Source of the DNA: Actinokineospora iranica
GTDB lineage: Bacteria > Actinomycetota > Actinomycetes > Mycobacteriales > Pseudonocardiaceae
DNA length: 64,000 nt
Reading direction: 5' to 3'
Assembly: GCF_900101685.1 (NCBI RefSeq)
Contig: NZ_FMZZ01000014.1
Location: 1-64,000, forward strand
A model generated the notes under the pieces. The model was not told the origin of the DNA, searched no databases, and worked only from the letters and a program-made list of their open reading frames with translations. Below are positions 9,205-18,057 of the stretch, piece by piece; the stretch's first letter is position 1, and each line of letters begins with the position of its first letter. The position numbers were made by a program, and so were the translations under genes.

Positions 9205-9333
9205 CGGGATCGTCCTCTCGGTCGGGGCTGGACCCGCTGCGGGGTGTCCCCTATCACGGTCAGGCAGCGTTAAGCGGCTGTCATCGTGCCCTGAAACCGA
9301 GAGTAACCCCGCCGTGTTGTGCTCGCGGAACAA

Positions 9334-10866
9334 TCACTGCCAGCGGAGCGCGGTGAGCTGGGTGAGCAGGGCGAGGCGGGTGTCCGGGTCGGCGAGGTCG
9401 GCGTCGAGCCGGGCGGTGATCCGCGACAGGCGGTACCGCAGGGTGTTGGGGTGAATGCTCAGCGCCGCCGCGGCGGCTCGGGGATCGCCGGGGTGGCGCA
9501 GCCACTCGTAGAGGGTGTCGGCGTACCAGCCCGCGTCCGCGTCGGCGATCAGCTGGGTGAGCGGGCCGAAGGCCGCGACTCCCGCCGCGTTCGCCGCCAC
9601 CGCTGCCCGGTGGAGCACGAGGACTGTCCACACCTGGTCGTGCACCGCTATCGGCCCCTCGGCGAGGCCCGTGCGCAGCAGGCTCAGCGCCTCGTCCGCC
9701 TCGGCGCGCGAGCGGGCCAGGTCCGCCACCTCGACCGGAGTGCCCGCACCGACCAGCGGACCGTCCAGATCGGCCAGTGCCGTGCGCAGGGTTGGCCAAC
9801 CGTCCACATCCGGCACTATCGCGTAGAGGACACCGTGGAGGTCCGCGATAGCGGGACGCTTACCGACGCCCTCGGTAAGTCGTTCTAAGAGGGACAGTCT
9901 TACGCCTTCTCCGTCCAACGCGTCGTCGCTCTGCGCGTCGATGGCGACCACGCGGTGCGGGCCGCGGTCCAGGTCGAGTTCGGCGGCGGCCAGGCGGGTG
10001 CTGCCGGTTCCTTCGAGGACCGACCGCACCAGTTCGGCCGAGTGCCTGCGCTCGCTGGCCTCGCGGGCCCGCCTGCGCAGCAGGTGCAGCGCGACGACCG
10101 GCGCGGCGTCGGCGAAGGCGGCGGCCCGCTCGTCGGGCACCGGGCCCGCGACCACCGCCCACATGGAGCCCAGCAGCTGGCCGCCCATCCGGATCGGCAC
10201 GATCAGCCGGGGCAGCGTGCCGTCCTTCTGCGCGGGCACGAAGATCGCCGTGCGGCCGCGGCTGAGTTCGCGGAACACCCCGCGCGACCGGAAGCGGGCC
10301 AGCACGTCGTCCGGCACGCGCCTGCCCATGATCGTCGACACCCGCGCCGGGTCGGTGCGGTCCTGCCGGGCGGAGTACGCCAGCACGCGGGAGTTCGCGT
10401 CCTCGATGGTCACCGGCGCGTCGACCACTGCCGCCGCCGCGTCGGCGAGCCGGAACAGGTCGCCGAACGCGGCCGAGTGCAGGGCGTCGGACTCGTCCGC
10501 GGCGGCGTCGAGAACCGACCGCAGCAGCCACACCAGCTGCGCCCACGCCGTGGCAGCGTGCACCTCGACAATCGCCGTGCCCGCCCGCAGCGCCGCGGTC
10601 TTGACCGCGCCGCGCGCCGCGTACGGGGGTTTGAGCAGCACCGCCGCGGCGCCGTGCGCCCCGCAGTGCCGCACCAGCGCGACCGCGTCCTGCGTCGAGG
10701 CGACCGCGACGCCGAGCACCAGGTCGCCCGCGCCGACCTGCGCGCGCCGCCCCGCCTCGGCGATGACCACGTCGGTGACGTGCAGCCCGTCGGCCTGCTC
10801 CACGGCGAGGGCGGTGCGCAGCAGCGTGGGACCCACCCGGTCCACCACGCCCTGCACGCTGATCAT
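9334..10866 (-). CDS. PucR-family transcriptional regulator
   Basis: A 510-residue DNA-binding regulator. The C-terminus (~450-505) has the PucR/CdaR-type helix-turn-helix, recognisable from ALSIHPNTLRYRLSRI. The middle carries a GAF/GGDEF-like region, and the N-terminal ~150 residues resemble the PucR sensory domain. I chose ATG 10866 because GAGGAG sits six bases upstream. It is transcribed toward ald, which starts 129 bp after its stop; regulation of ald in response to alanine or nitrogen is inference from position. Confidence 0.88.
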   Translation of the reverse strand: MISVQGVVDRVGPTLLRTALAVEQADGLHVTDVVIAEAGRRAQVGAGDLVLGVAVASTQDAVALVRHCGAHGAAAVLLKPPYAARGAVKTAALRAGTAIVEVHAATAWAQLVWLLRSVLDAAADESDALHSAAFGDLFRLADAAAAVVDAPVTIEDANSRVLAYSARQDRTDPARVSTIMGRRVPDDVLARFRSRGVFRELSRGRTAIFVPAQKDGTLPRLIVPIRMGGQLLGSMWAVVAGPVPDERAAAFADAAPVVALHLLRRRAREASERRHSAELVRSVLEGTGSTRLAAAELDLDRGPHRVVAIDAQSDDALDGEGVRLSLLERLTEGVGKRPAIADLHGVLYAIVPDVDGWPTLRTALADLDGPLVGAGTPVEVADLARSRAEADEALSLLRTGLAEGPIAVHDQVWTVLVLHRAAVAANAAGVAAFGPLTQLIADADAGWYADTLYEWLRHPGDPRAAAAALSIHPNTLRYRLSRITARLDADLADPDTRLALLTQLTALRWQ

Positions 10867-10937
10867 CGCTCTCCTCGGCGCTGCCCGATTCTCAGACCAC
10901 GGTAGCGCTGCCGGAGAGCCCTGAAATCGCGGAAGTC

Positions 10938-11786
10938 CTAATCCGACAGTGCGGCGGCGACCAGCCCGCCGACGTGCCGCTGGCCCGCCGCGTTCGGGTG
11001 GACCGGGACCGACAGGCTCGTCGGCAGCAGGCCCTCGACCCACTTGTTCCACGGCAGGAGCTGGCAGACGTCGTGGCCGGTGGTCAGGCCGGGATTGACG
11101 AACACCGCGCCCGCTGCCTCGGCGCTGGCGCCGATGGTCTCGTTGAGGACGCGCTCGATGCCGTCGAAGTAGGGGACGTCGCCGACGGCGAACGGCACGA
11201 CCGGCCAGCAGCCCGTGGTCGGCGGCAAGATCCGCAGGTAGCCCACGACGACGATGGTGGCGTTGGGCGAGCGCTGCGCGATGCCGTCGACCACGGCGGT
11301 GATCTTCGGCGCGAGCTGGGCGATGCGCTCTTCGAGGACGCCCGCGTAATGGGCCTTGCACGGCGCGCCGAGCGGGTTGGTGAAGCTGAGCTTGGCGCAG
11401 GTGGTGATGATCTCGCCGAAGCCGATGTCGTTGCCGCCGATGGAGACCGTGACCAGGTCGGTGTCGGCGGTCAGCGCGCTGAACTGCGGCGGGTTCTGCC
11501 CTTGCGGCGCGGTCATCTCCCGGGTCTGCGCGCCGCCGCAGCTGATGTCGACGAACTCGGTGGGGGCGAGCTTCGCGGCGATGACCGACGGGTAGTTGTC
11601 CGTGGCCCGCGCGCAGCCGGGCGCGTCCTCGCGGAACTTGGTGAGCGTGCCGACCGACGCGAACGAGTCGCCGAGGGCCACATAGCGCTGGTAGTCCTGC
11701 GCCGCGTTGGCCGGTGGCGCGATCAGGGCGGCGGCGAGCACCCCGCTCAAGACAGTGGTGACGGCCAACGCGCGGAACCTGGGCAT
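10938..11786 (-). CDS. Secreted SGNH/GDSL-type hydrolase
   Basis: A 282-residue secreted esterase or lipase of the SGNH fold. A signal peptide is evident (basic start, hydrophobic core, cleavage near ANA-AQ, residues ~1-29). Block I GDSFAS carries the nucleophilic Ser (~40), GGND supplies the oxyanion Asn (~120), and VHPNAAG near the C-terminus supplies the His. Several cysteines suggest disulfides, as in Streptomyces/Mycobacterium Rv0518-like lipases. ATG 11786 is chosen for GAGG upstream and the clean signal peptide. A paralogue is encoded 63 bp upstream in the same direction. Confidence 0.9.
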   Translation of the reverse strand: MPRFRALAVTTVLSGVLAAALIAPPANAAQDYQRYVALGDSFASVGTLTKFREDAPGCARATDNYPSVIAAKLAPTEFVDISCGGAQTREMTAPQGQNPPQFSALTADTDLVTVSIGGNDIGFGEIITTCAKLSFTNPLGAPCKAHYAGVLEERIAQLAPKITAVVDGIAQRSPNATIVVVGYLRILPPTTGCWPVVPFAVGDVPYFDGIERVLNETIGASAEAAGAVFVNPGLTTGHDVCQLLPWNKWVEGLLPTSLSVPVHPNAAGQRHVGGLVAAALSD

Positions 11787-11849
11787 GGGGACCTCACTCG
11801 CCGATAAGCCGAAGGGGATTCGCATACTGCTGTGTGATCGCGGCCACTG

Positions 11850-12725
11850 TCAAGGAGTGCGGGCGAAGCGGAGCGTGAGCCAGGCGAGGCCCGCGACGAT
11901 CTTCATGCCGTTCTCGTTGGGGTGCACGGCCTGCGCGGGCGCGGCGGGCCGCAGCGGCTCGACCCAGCGGCGCTCGGGCGGCTGGCAGGAGTCGCGGTCG
12001 AGGGAATAGGTGTAGGGGGTGACAAAGCGGGCGCCCGCGGACCGGGCGACCTCGGCCAGTGTGCGGTTCAGCGACTCCTGCACGCGGTCGAAGTACGCGT
12101 TGTCCCCCGCGGCGAACGGGACCTGGGGCCAGCAACCGGTTTCGGGCGGCAGGATGCGCAGATAGCCGACCACCAGGACGACGGCGTTGGGCGAGCGCTC
12201 TTTGACGCCCGCGAGAACCGCGCGCACCCGCTTGCCCGTCGCCTCCACCCGCTGGGCCAGGACGTCGGAACCGGACGCGGTGAAGTGCGCGCGGCAGGGG
12301 GAGCCGGTCGGGTCGGCCGCCCCGGCCCGGCCGCAGGCGTCCATGATCTGGCTGAACCCGACGTCGTTGCCGCCGATGGTGATGGTCACCAGGTCCGTCT
12401 CCTGGCGCAGCGCGTCGAACTGCGGCGGGTTCTCCCCGCCCGGAACCCGTTGCGGCGCGGTCATGTGCGCGGTCGTCGCGCCGCCGCACGTCACGTCGCG
12501 GAAATCGGGCACCCGCAACCAGTTCGCCAACTGGCCCGGGTAGTTCCGGCTGGCGCGGCCGCAGCCCGCGGGCTCGTTCCCTTGGTCGGGGATGCCGGGG
12601 CCGGACGCGTAGGAGTCGCCTAGTGCGACGTAGTGATGAAAGCGCACCGACGGAGTAATCGCTGTCGCAGGGGTGGCGGCGGTCAGGAAAACGAGCAGGC
12701 TGGACATCATGGCGGCGGCGCGCAT
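11850..12725 (-). CDS. Secreted SGNH/GDSL-type hydrolase (paralogue)
   Basis: A 291-residue paralogue of the following gene, with the same architecture: a signal peptide ending near ATA (~20), GDSYAS, a GGATTAHMTAPQ segment, GGNDVGF, VVGYLRILPP and the catalytic His in VHPNENG. Long shared stretches with the downstream protein suggest local duplication. Its promoter region (12726-12826) is shared divergently with the metY leader. Probably extracellular; substrate unknown. Confidence 0.9.
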   Translation of the reverse strand: MRAAAMMSSLLVFLTAATPATAITPSVRFHHYVALGDSYASGPGIPDQGNEPAGCGRASRNYPGQLANWLRVPDFRDVTCGGATTAHMTAPQRVPGGENPPQFDALRQETDLVTITIGGNDVGFSQIMDACGRAGAADPTGSPCRAHFTASGSDVLAQRVEATGKRVRAVLAGVKERSPNAVVLVVGYLRILPPETGCWPQVPFAAGDNAYFDRVQESLNRTLAEVARSAGARFVTPYTYSLDRDSCQPPERRWVEPLRPAAPAQAVHPNENGMKIVAGLAWLTLRFARTP

Positions 12726-12813
12726 GGTTCCGATCGTTCCCCGGCGGGTCGATCACGGCAACCGCGGTGTGTTCCAACCTGTGGACAACCGCCCGTGATC
12801 CGGCACGCGCGGT

Positions 12814-12819
12814 TACGGT
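12814..12819 (+). promoter_or_regulatory. -10 element of the metY leader transcript
   Basis: TACGGT fits the actinobacterial TANNNT -10 consensus and ends 7 bp before the ATG of the leader ORF at 12827. The expected transcription start therefore falls at or next to that ATG, making the leader ORF leaderless. No good -35 is seen. Confidence 0.5.
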
Positions 12820-12826
12820 GCTTGCC

Positions 12827-12892
12827 ATGGCAGTCCTCACGGTTCGGCGCTATGTCGATCTCGGCCGTCTCTCCAGCGCCGCTTGTCGCTGA
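12827..12892 (+). CDS. Leaderless regulatory leader peptide (putative cysteine attenuator)
   Basis: A 21-codon ORF ending in ...SSAAC-R-stop, 90 bp upstream of metY. The segment RRYVDLGRLSSAAC matches the pattern RRxVDLxRxxSxxC that I recall from the short 'putative leader peptides' widespread before sulfur-metabolism genes in actinobacteria. The single Cys codon (12884-12886) lies one codon before the stop, as expected if slow Cys decoding or termination controls downstream folding. A -10 sequence 7 bp upstream predicts a leaderless mRNA. A role in attenuating metY-metX in response to cysteine is inference. Confidence 0.6.
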   Translation: MAVLTVRRYVDLGRLSSAACR

Positions 12893-12927
12893 TCTCCGCT
12901 CGCTTCGGACCACCCCCGTTTCCTCTT

Positions 12928-12961
12928 CGCCGCGCGCGGCTTCTTCTGCGTGCGCGCGGCG
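12928..12961 (+). promoter_or_regulatory. GC-rich stem-loop in the metY leader
   Basis: CGCCGCGCGC (12928-12937) pairs with GCGCGCGGCG (12952-12961) over a 14-nt loop, ten bases before the metY Shine-Dalgarno (GGAG at 12972). It lies between the leader ORF and metY, so it could be the attenuating hairpin whose formation depends on ribosome position. Confidence 0.5.
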
Positions 12962-12982
12962 CCTTCGCCTAGGAGATTTCCG

Positions 12983-14284
12983 ATGACCGAATCCGCCTGG
13001 TCCTTCGAGACCAAACAGATCCACGCAGGCGCCGCGCCGGACCCGTCCACCGGCGCGCGGGCGACCCCGATCTACCAGACCACCTCTTTCGTCTTCCGGG
13101 ACAGCCAGCACGGCGCGGACCTGTTCAGCCTGGCCGAGCCGGGAAACATCTACACCCGGATCATGAACCCGACCCAGGACGTGCTGGAGCAGCGCGTCGC
13201 GGCACTGGAGGGCGGCGTCGCCGCGCTGGCGTTCGCGTCCGGCTCCGCGGCCACCACCGCGGCGATCCTCAACGTCGCCAACGCCGGTGACCACCTGGTG
13301 TCGAGCCCGTCGCTCTACGGCGGCACGTACAACCTGTTCCACTACACGCTGCCCAAGCTCGGCGTCGAGGTCACCTTCGTCGACGACCAGGACGACCTGG
13401 CCGCGTGGCGCGCGGCGGCGCGCCCGAACACCAAGCTGTTCTTCGCCGAGACGCTGGCCAACCCGGGCGGCAACGTGCTCGACATCCGCGCGGTGGCCGA
13501 CGTCGCGCACGAGGTCGGCGTGCCGCTGGTCGTGGACAACACCGTGCCCACCCCGTACCTGCTGCGCCCGATCGAGCACGGCGCCGATGTGGTCGTGCAC
13601 TCGGCGACCAAGTACCTCGGCGGCCACGGCACCACCATCGCGGGCGTGCTGGTCGACGGCGGCACGTTCGACTTCGGCGCGGACCCGGCGCGGTTCCCCG
13701 GGTTCACCGAGCCCGACCCGAGCTACCACGGCCTCAAGTACTGGGAGGCCCTCGGCCCGGGCGCGTACGCGGCCAAGGCGCGGGTGCAGCTGCTGCGCGA
13801 CACCGGCGCGGCGCTCTCGCCGTTCAACGCTTTCCTGATCCTGCAAGGCATCGAGACGCTGTCGCTGCGCATCGAGCGGCACGTGGCCAACGCGCGGGCG
13901 CTCGCCGAGTGGCTGGAGCAGCGCGACGAGGTGGAGCGGGTCTACTACGCGAGCCTGCCGTCGAGCCCGTTCCACGAGGCGGCGCAGAGGTATCTGCCGC
14001 TCGGGGCGGGCGCGATCGTGTCGTTCGACCTGCGCGGCGGGGTCGAGGCGGGCCGCAAGTTCGTCGACGGCACGGAACTGCACAGCCAGCTGGTCAACAT
14101 CGGCGATGTGCGCAGCCTGATCGTGCACCCGGCGAGCACCACGCACAGCCAGCTCGCCGCCGAGGAGCAGCTAGCCAGCGGCGTGACGCCCGGCCTGGTG
14201 CGGCTCTCGGTCGGCATCGAGAACGTCGAAGACCTCAAGGCCGACCTGGAGGCCGGTTTCCGGGCGGCCAAGGCCGAACTGTGA
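12983..14284 (+). CDS. metY: O-acetylhomoserine sulfhydrylase
   Basis: A PLP enzyme converting O-acetylhomoserine and sulfide (or a sulfur donor) to homocysteine in methionine synthesis. The 433 residues match the family. The N-terminal [15 protein letters not shown], the PLP-contact region [11 protein letters not shown] and the Schiff-base lysine in [11 protein letters not shown] (~210) are all visible. ATG 12983 follows AGGAGA at an 8-base distance. The stop overlaps the GTG of metX by four bases (GTGA), so homocysteine formation and acetyl-homoserine supply are co-translated. The 5' leader carries a probable cysteine-responsive leader peptide. Confidence 0.96.
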   Translation: MTESAWSFETKQIHAGAAPDPSTGARATPIYQTTSFVFRDSQHGADLFSLAEPGNIYTRIMNPTQDVLEQRVAALEGGVAALAFASGSAATTAAILNVANAGDHLVSSPSLYGGTYNLFHYTLPKLGVEVTFVDDQDDLAAWRAAARPNTKLFFAETLANPGGNVLDIRAVADVAHEVGVPLVVDNTVPTPYLLRPIEHGADVVVHSATKYLGGHGTTIAGVLVDGGTFDFGADPARFPGFTEPDPSYHGLKYWEALGPGAYAAKARVQLLRDTGAALSPFNAFLILQGIETLSLRIERHVANARALAEWLEQRDEVERVYYASLPSSPFHEAAQRYLPLGAGAIVSFDLRGGVEAGRKFVDGTELHSQLVNIGDVRSLIVHPASTTHSQLAAEEQLASGVTPGLVRLSVGIENVEDLKADLEAGFRAAKAEL

Positions 14285-15399
14285 CCGCTGGCCCGAGTGG
14301 TGTCCCCCTTCCCGCCACGGGCGCGTGGCGGGAAGGGGACCCGTCCGGCCACCGGCGGTGGCTGCGCGCGGAACGCCCGCTCGTGCTCGAGGCGGGCGGC
14401 GTTCTGCCGGACTTCGCGGTGGCCTATGAGACCTGGGGGACGCTGAACGCGGACCGGTCCAACGCCGTGCTGGTCGAGCACGCGCTGACCGGCGACAGCC
14501 ACGTCGCCGGGCCTGCTGGGCCGGGGCATCCCACGGCCGGGTGGTGGGACGAGCTGATCGGGCCCGGCCGCGCGGTCGACACCGACCGGTTCTTCGTGGT
14601 GTGCCCCAACGTGTTGGGCGGCTGCCAGGGCACGACCGGCCCGGCTTCGGTCGCCCCGGACGGGAAACCGTGGGGCAGCCGGTTCCCCGCCGTCGGCGTC
14701 CGCGACCAGGTCACCGCCGAGGCGGTGCTGGCCGACGCGCTCGGCGTCGACACCTGGGCGGCGGTCCTGGGCGGGTCCATGGGCGGGATGCGCGCGCTGG
14801 AATGGGCGGTCGGCAGGCCGGAACGGGTCGCCGCCGTGCTGCTGGTGGCGTGCCCGGCCGCCGCGTCTGCCGAGCAGATCGCCTGGGCTTCCCCGCAGCT
14901 GCACGCGATCCGCGCCGACCCGCACTGGCACGGGGGCGACTACCACGACGCGGAGGAAGGGCCGCACGTCGGCCTCGGCATCGCCCGCCGGATCGCGCAC
15001 GTGACCTACCGCAGCGAACCCGAGCTCGCGCACCGGTTCGGGCGGCGGCGGATGCCGGACGGCCGGTTCGCCGTCGAGTCCTATGTGGACCATCATGGCG
15101 CGAAGCTGGCCCACCGGTTCGACGCGGGCAGCTACGTCACGCTGACCACAGCGATGAACGAGCACGACATCGGCGTGGGGCGTGGCGGAATCCCGGCCGC
15201 GCTGGCCAGGGTGCGCGCCCGCGCGATCGTGGCCGGTGTGGACAGTGACCGGCTGTATCCGCTGGCGCAGCAGGAAGAACTCGTCGCGGGAATCGCGTCG
15301 GCCGACCGGCTTCGGGTGATCGCCTCGCCCGCCGGGCACGACGGCTTCCTGATCGAGACCGACCAGCTGTCGGGTCTGGTGAAGGAACTGCTGGGCTGA
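14281..15399 (+). CDS. metX: Homoserine O-acetyltransferase
   Basis: An alpha/beta-hydrolase acyltransferase making O-acetylhomoserine from homoserine and acetyl-CoA, the substrate of the adjacent MetY. 372 residues. Landmarks: AYETWGTLNADRSNAVLVEHALTGDSH, the PNVLGGCQGTTGP loop, the nucleophile elbow GGSMGGM (Ser ~163), the Asp in GVDSDRLYP and the His in AGHDGF. It starts at GTG 14281 inside the metY stop (GTGA). It ends only 3 bp from the convergent gene at 15403, with no obvious terminator between. Confidence 0.96.
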   Translation: MTAGPSGVPLPATGAWREGDPSGHRRWLRAERPLVLEAGGVLPDFAVAYETWGTLNADRSNAVLVEHALTGDSHVAGPAGPGHPTAGWWDELIGPGRAVDTDRFFVVCPNVLGGCQGTTGPASVAPDGKPWGSRFPAVGVRDQVTAEAVLADALGVDTWAAVLGGSMGGMRALEWAVGRPERVAAVLLVACPAAASAEQIAWASPQLHAIRADPHWHGGDYHDAEEGPHVGLGIARRIAHVTYRSEPELAHRFGRRRMPDGRFAVESYVDHHGAKLAHRFDAGSYVTLTTAMNEHDIGVGRGGIPAALARVRARAIVAGVDSDRLYPLAQQEELVAGIASADRLRVIASPAGHDGFLIETDQLSGLVKELLG

Positions 15400-15402
15400 G
15401 GG

Positions 15403-15900
15403 TCAGCCGCCGCGAATCCACTCCGGGACCGGGAGATCGCGGATGGCGCATTCCTCGGACAGCCGCAGCGTCCAGCGCAGGGCCTGGACCATCAGCGTCG
15501 CCATCTCCTCCGGGGCGGCGTTGGCCAGCGCGATCTCGATCTGCGCTGCCGCGCTGTCGGTGTCGCCGTGCACCTCGGCCAGCAGCGTGCGCACCGCCGT
15601 CCGCACCGGCGGGTCGGCCTCGTCGATCGGGACCTCGTGGCCGTCGTCGTCGTAAACCTGCATCTTCACCGGGGCGGTGCCGCCGGAGCCCAGCGCGGCG
15701 ACCATGGCGCTGCACTCGTGGAACAGCAGCAGCATCAGCTCCCGGGCGTTCGCGTGCCGGTCCGGCGCGGCCCGGACGGCGGCGGCGAGCCGGTCCAGCG
15801 CCCCGTCGTCCTCCCCGGCCCGCATGGCGGCCAACGCCCCCGCCGCCGCCTCGATGAGGCCGCGCCTGCGGTTCGGATCGGACTCGCTGTCGGCGTCCAC
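15403..15900 (-). CDS. Conserved hypothetical protein
   Basis: About 165 residues of mainly helical, Ala/Glu-rich soluble protein with no membrane segment or signal peptide. Recognisable parts are GEDDGALDRLAAAVRAAPDR and a C-terminal LRWTLRLSEECAIRDL. No known domain or catalytic motif is recognised. The start is uncertain: GTG 15900 follows a weak GATGAGG, while TTG 15915 would add five residues. Confidence 0.6.
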   Translation of the reverse strand: MDADSESDPNRRRGLIEAAAGALAAMRAGEDDGALDRLAAAVRAAPDRHANARELMLLLFHECSAMVAALGSGGTAPVKMQVYDDDGHEVPIDEADPPVRTAVRTLLAEVHGDTDSAAAQIEIALANAAPEEMATLMVQALRWTLRLSEECAIRDLPVPEWIRGG

Positions 15901-15990
15901 GCCCTCATCCTGCAACAGCGGAGCGCCGCGCGGGGAGATCGGCGCAGGCCGATTCGCTCGGTTGGCGGTTTGTCCGCCCGGTCGCCTGCC

Positions 15991-18045
15991 TCATGAGGTG
16001 GTCGTCGCTGCGGAGCGGACGCGGGACAGGATGCCATCGGGGTCGGTGGGGTCGCCGAACGCGGGGCCTTCTGCGGTCTGCACGCCCAGGTCGGCCCACC
16101 AGCGGGCCTCGGTGTGGTCGCGGACGCCGAGCACGCCGACGGAGGCGCCCATGCCGGTCAGCGCCGCGACCAGTTCGCGGGTCGCGCGGACCGGGGCGGT
16201 GTCGGCGGGGAGCCAGTCGGGGCGCCAGCCATCGAAGAGGTCGGCGAGGATGACGGCGCGCACCTCGAAGCGCTCGGCGACGGCCAGTTGGCGGGGGCCG
16301 CCGGTGAACTCGTGCAGGGCGGCGGCCACGCCGATGTCGGCCAGGGTGCGCAGGTTGTCGCGGGCGTCGCCGCGGCCTGCCAGCACGGCGGGGGTGTCCA
16401 GGGCGATCTCCAGCAGGCCGGGCGGGACCTGGGCGGTGGCGATCGCGCGGTTGACGGTGGCGGACAGGTCCGCGTCGGCGGACTGCAACGGGGAGAGCAG
16501 CACGCGTTGGACGGGTGTGTCCGGGGTGAACAGGGACTGCCAGGTGGGCAGGTTTTCCGTCGACTGGTTGATCAGCCACGGGCCGAGAGCCACCGACAAA
16601 CCGGTCATCTCCGCCAAGTCGCTCGCCGACTCGGACCCGGGCTTGTGGACCAGCGCCCGCACCCGCACCGGCGCGTTGTCCGAGAGGCGTACGACCGGTC
16701 GGTAAGCGACGGTCAGCTCGCCGTTTTCCCACGCCGCGGGAAGCGCGGTGGCGCCGCGGCCGATCTTGCGGGCCCGGTGGTCGGCTCGGCTGTCGAACTC
16801 GGTCCACTGGTGTTTACCGGTTTCCCGAGAGTGCCGCAGCGCGGCGTCGGCGGCGCGGAACAGCTCCGCGCTGGACGTGTCCGCTGCGTGCGCGCGGGCG
16901 ACGCCGACGCTGGCGGTCGCGGCCAGGCCGAGGTGGCCGTCGTAGTCGGGTTCGGACAGCTCGCCGGTGACCAGCTCGACCACTTCCGCGACCGGGGGCG
17001 CGGTGCGGCCGTGCACGATGAGGACGGCGAACTCGTCGCCGTCGACGCGGGCGACGAGGGCGTCGTGGCCCGCGACCGCTGTGGCGAGCCGGTGGGCGAC
17101 CGTGCGCAGCAGGCGGTCCCCGGCGAGGTGCCCGTGGGTGGTGTTGACCAGGGAGAACGCGTCGAGGTCCAGGCAGAGCAGGGTGAGCACGCTGCCCGGC
17201 GGGGCCTGGCCGTGGACGGCCTCCAGCCGGGACTCGAAGTGCAGCCGGTTGGCCAGGCCGGTGAGCGCGTCGTGCAGGTTCTGGTGGCTGAGCCTGCTGC
17301 CCAGCAGCTGCAGCTCGCTGAGGTCCTGGACCATGGCGACCCGGTAGACCGGCTGCCCGTCGTCGCCGCGCAGCAGCGAGGTGGTCAGGTACACCCAGGC
17401 GGTGTCGCCGCCGGGCCGGATCAGCAGCTTGCGGTCGCCGGGCAGGTTCGGGTCGTCGTCCGGGACGATGAACTCCGCCAGCGAGCGGTTCGCCAGCTCG
17501 TCGACGGGGCAGCCGAGGATCGCGGCCAGCGCCGGGTTGACCTCCACGAACCGGCCGTCCAGCTCGGTGATGGCGATGCCTATCGATGACGCGGTGAACA
17601 CCTCGCGGAACCGGGTCTCGGTGTGCCTGCGGTCGCGTTCGGCGCGCTGCTTGGCGGTGAGCAGGGCGACCTTCATGTTCTCCTGCTGGTCCAGCGTGCG
17701 GATGCGCAGCGCGCCCGCGTACCCGGTCGCCACGGCGCCCAGCGCGGAGACCACCGCGACCGGGTCATGGCCGCCGTCGAGCAGGCCCCGGCCCAGCACG
17801 CGCAGCGAGCCCGCGAGCGTCGCCTCCCCGGTCAGCGCGCCGGTCACCATGCGCTCGCCGACCCGGGCGGCGCGCGCGGTGTCGACCGGGTCGGCCGCCA
17901 CCGCCGCGGTCAGCTCAGCGAGCAGCCCGGAGAGCAGCGACTCGACGTCGGCGGCGGACGCGGGGACGTACGCGGTCGCCGCGACGACCCGCAGCCACCC
18001 GCGCACCAGGGACTGCCGGTCGCCGGAAGGTTCCAGCGGCTGCAT
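15991..18045 (-). CDS. PAS-GGDEF-EAL protein with degenerate c-di-GMP motifs
   Basis: A 684-residue cytosolic protein. Residues ~1-130 are helical, a PAS domain lies at ~145-265 (NPALAAILGCPVDEL), a GGDEF domain at ~275-430, and an EAL domain at ~445-680. The GGDEF signature reads VDGDEF, so the first Gly is Asp; this may still allow activity. The EAL domain lacks the EAL triplet (VRALVHK where E-A-L-x-R is expected) and the catalytic acidic residues are not apparent, so it is probably a non-catalytic receptor (inference). It is encoded 12 bp after a DUF574-type methyltransferase and likely cotranscribed with it. Confidence 0.85.
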   Translation of the reverse strand: MQPLEPSGDRQSLVRGWLRVVAATAYVPASAADVESLLSGLLAELTAAVAADPVDTARAARVGERMVTGALTGEATLAGSLRVLGRGLLDGGHDPVAVVSALGAVATGYAGALRIRTLDQQENMKVALLTAKQRAERDRRHTETRFREVFTASSIGIAITELDGRFVEVNPALAAILGCPVDELANRSLAEFIVPDDDPNLPGDRKLLIRPGGDTAWVYLTTSLLRGDDGQPVYRVAMVQDLSELQLLGSRLSHQNLHDALTGLANRLHFESRLEAVHGQAPPGSVLTLLCLDLDAFSLVNTTHGHLAGDRLLRTVAHRLATAVAGHDALVARVDGDEFAVLIVHGRTAPPVAEVVELVTGELSEPDYDGHLGLAATASVGVARAHAADTSSAELFRAADAALRHSRETGKHQWTEFDSRADHRARKIGRGATALPAAWENGELTVAYRPVVRLSDNAPVRVRALVHKPGSESASDLAEMTGLSVALGPWLINQSTENLPTWQSLFTPDTPVQRVLLSPLQSADADLSATVNRAIATAQVPPGLLEIALDTPAVLAGRGDARDNLRTLADIGVAAALHEFTGGPRQLAVAERFEVRAVILADLFDGWRPDWLPADTAPVRATRELVAALTGMGASVGVLGVRDHTEARWWADLGVQTAEGPAFGDPTDPDGILSRVRSAATTTS

Positions 18046-18057
18046 CGGGGCCTGCCG

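Noticed and set aside
12830-12982. A possible SAM riboswitch (SAM-II/SAM-IV) before metY.
   Set aside because: I could not find the conserved core of either class, and the region is better explained by a leader peptide plus a hairpin.
13945-15339. A 464-codon minus-strand frame across metY/metX.
   Set aside because: Both plus-strand genes are clear, full-length enzymes; the antisense frame has no domain.
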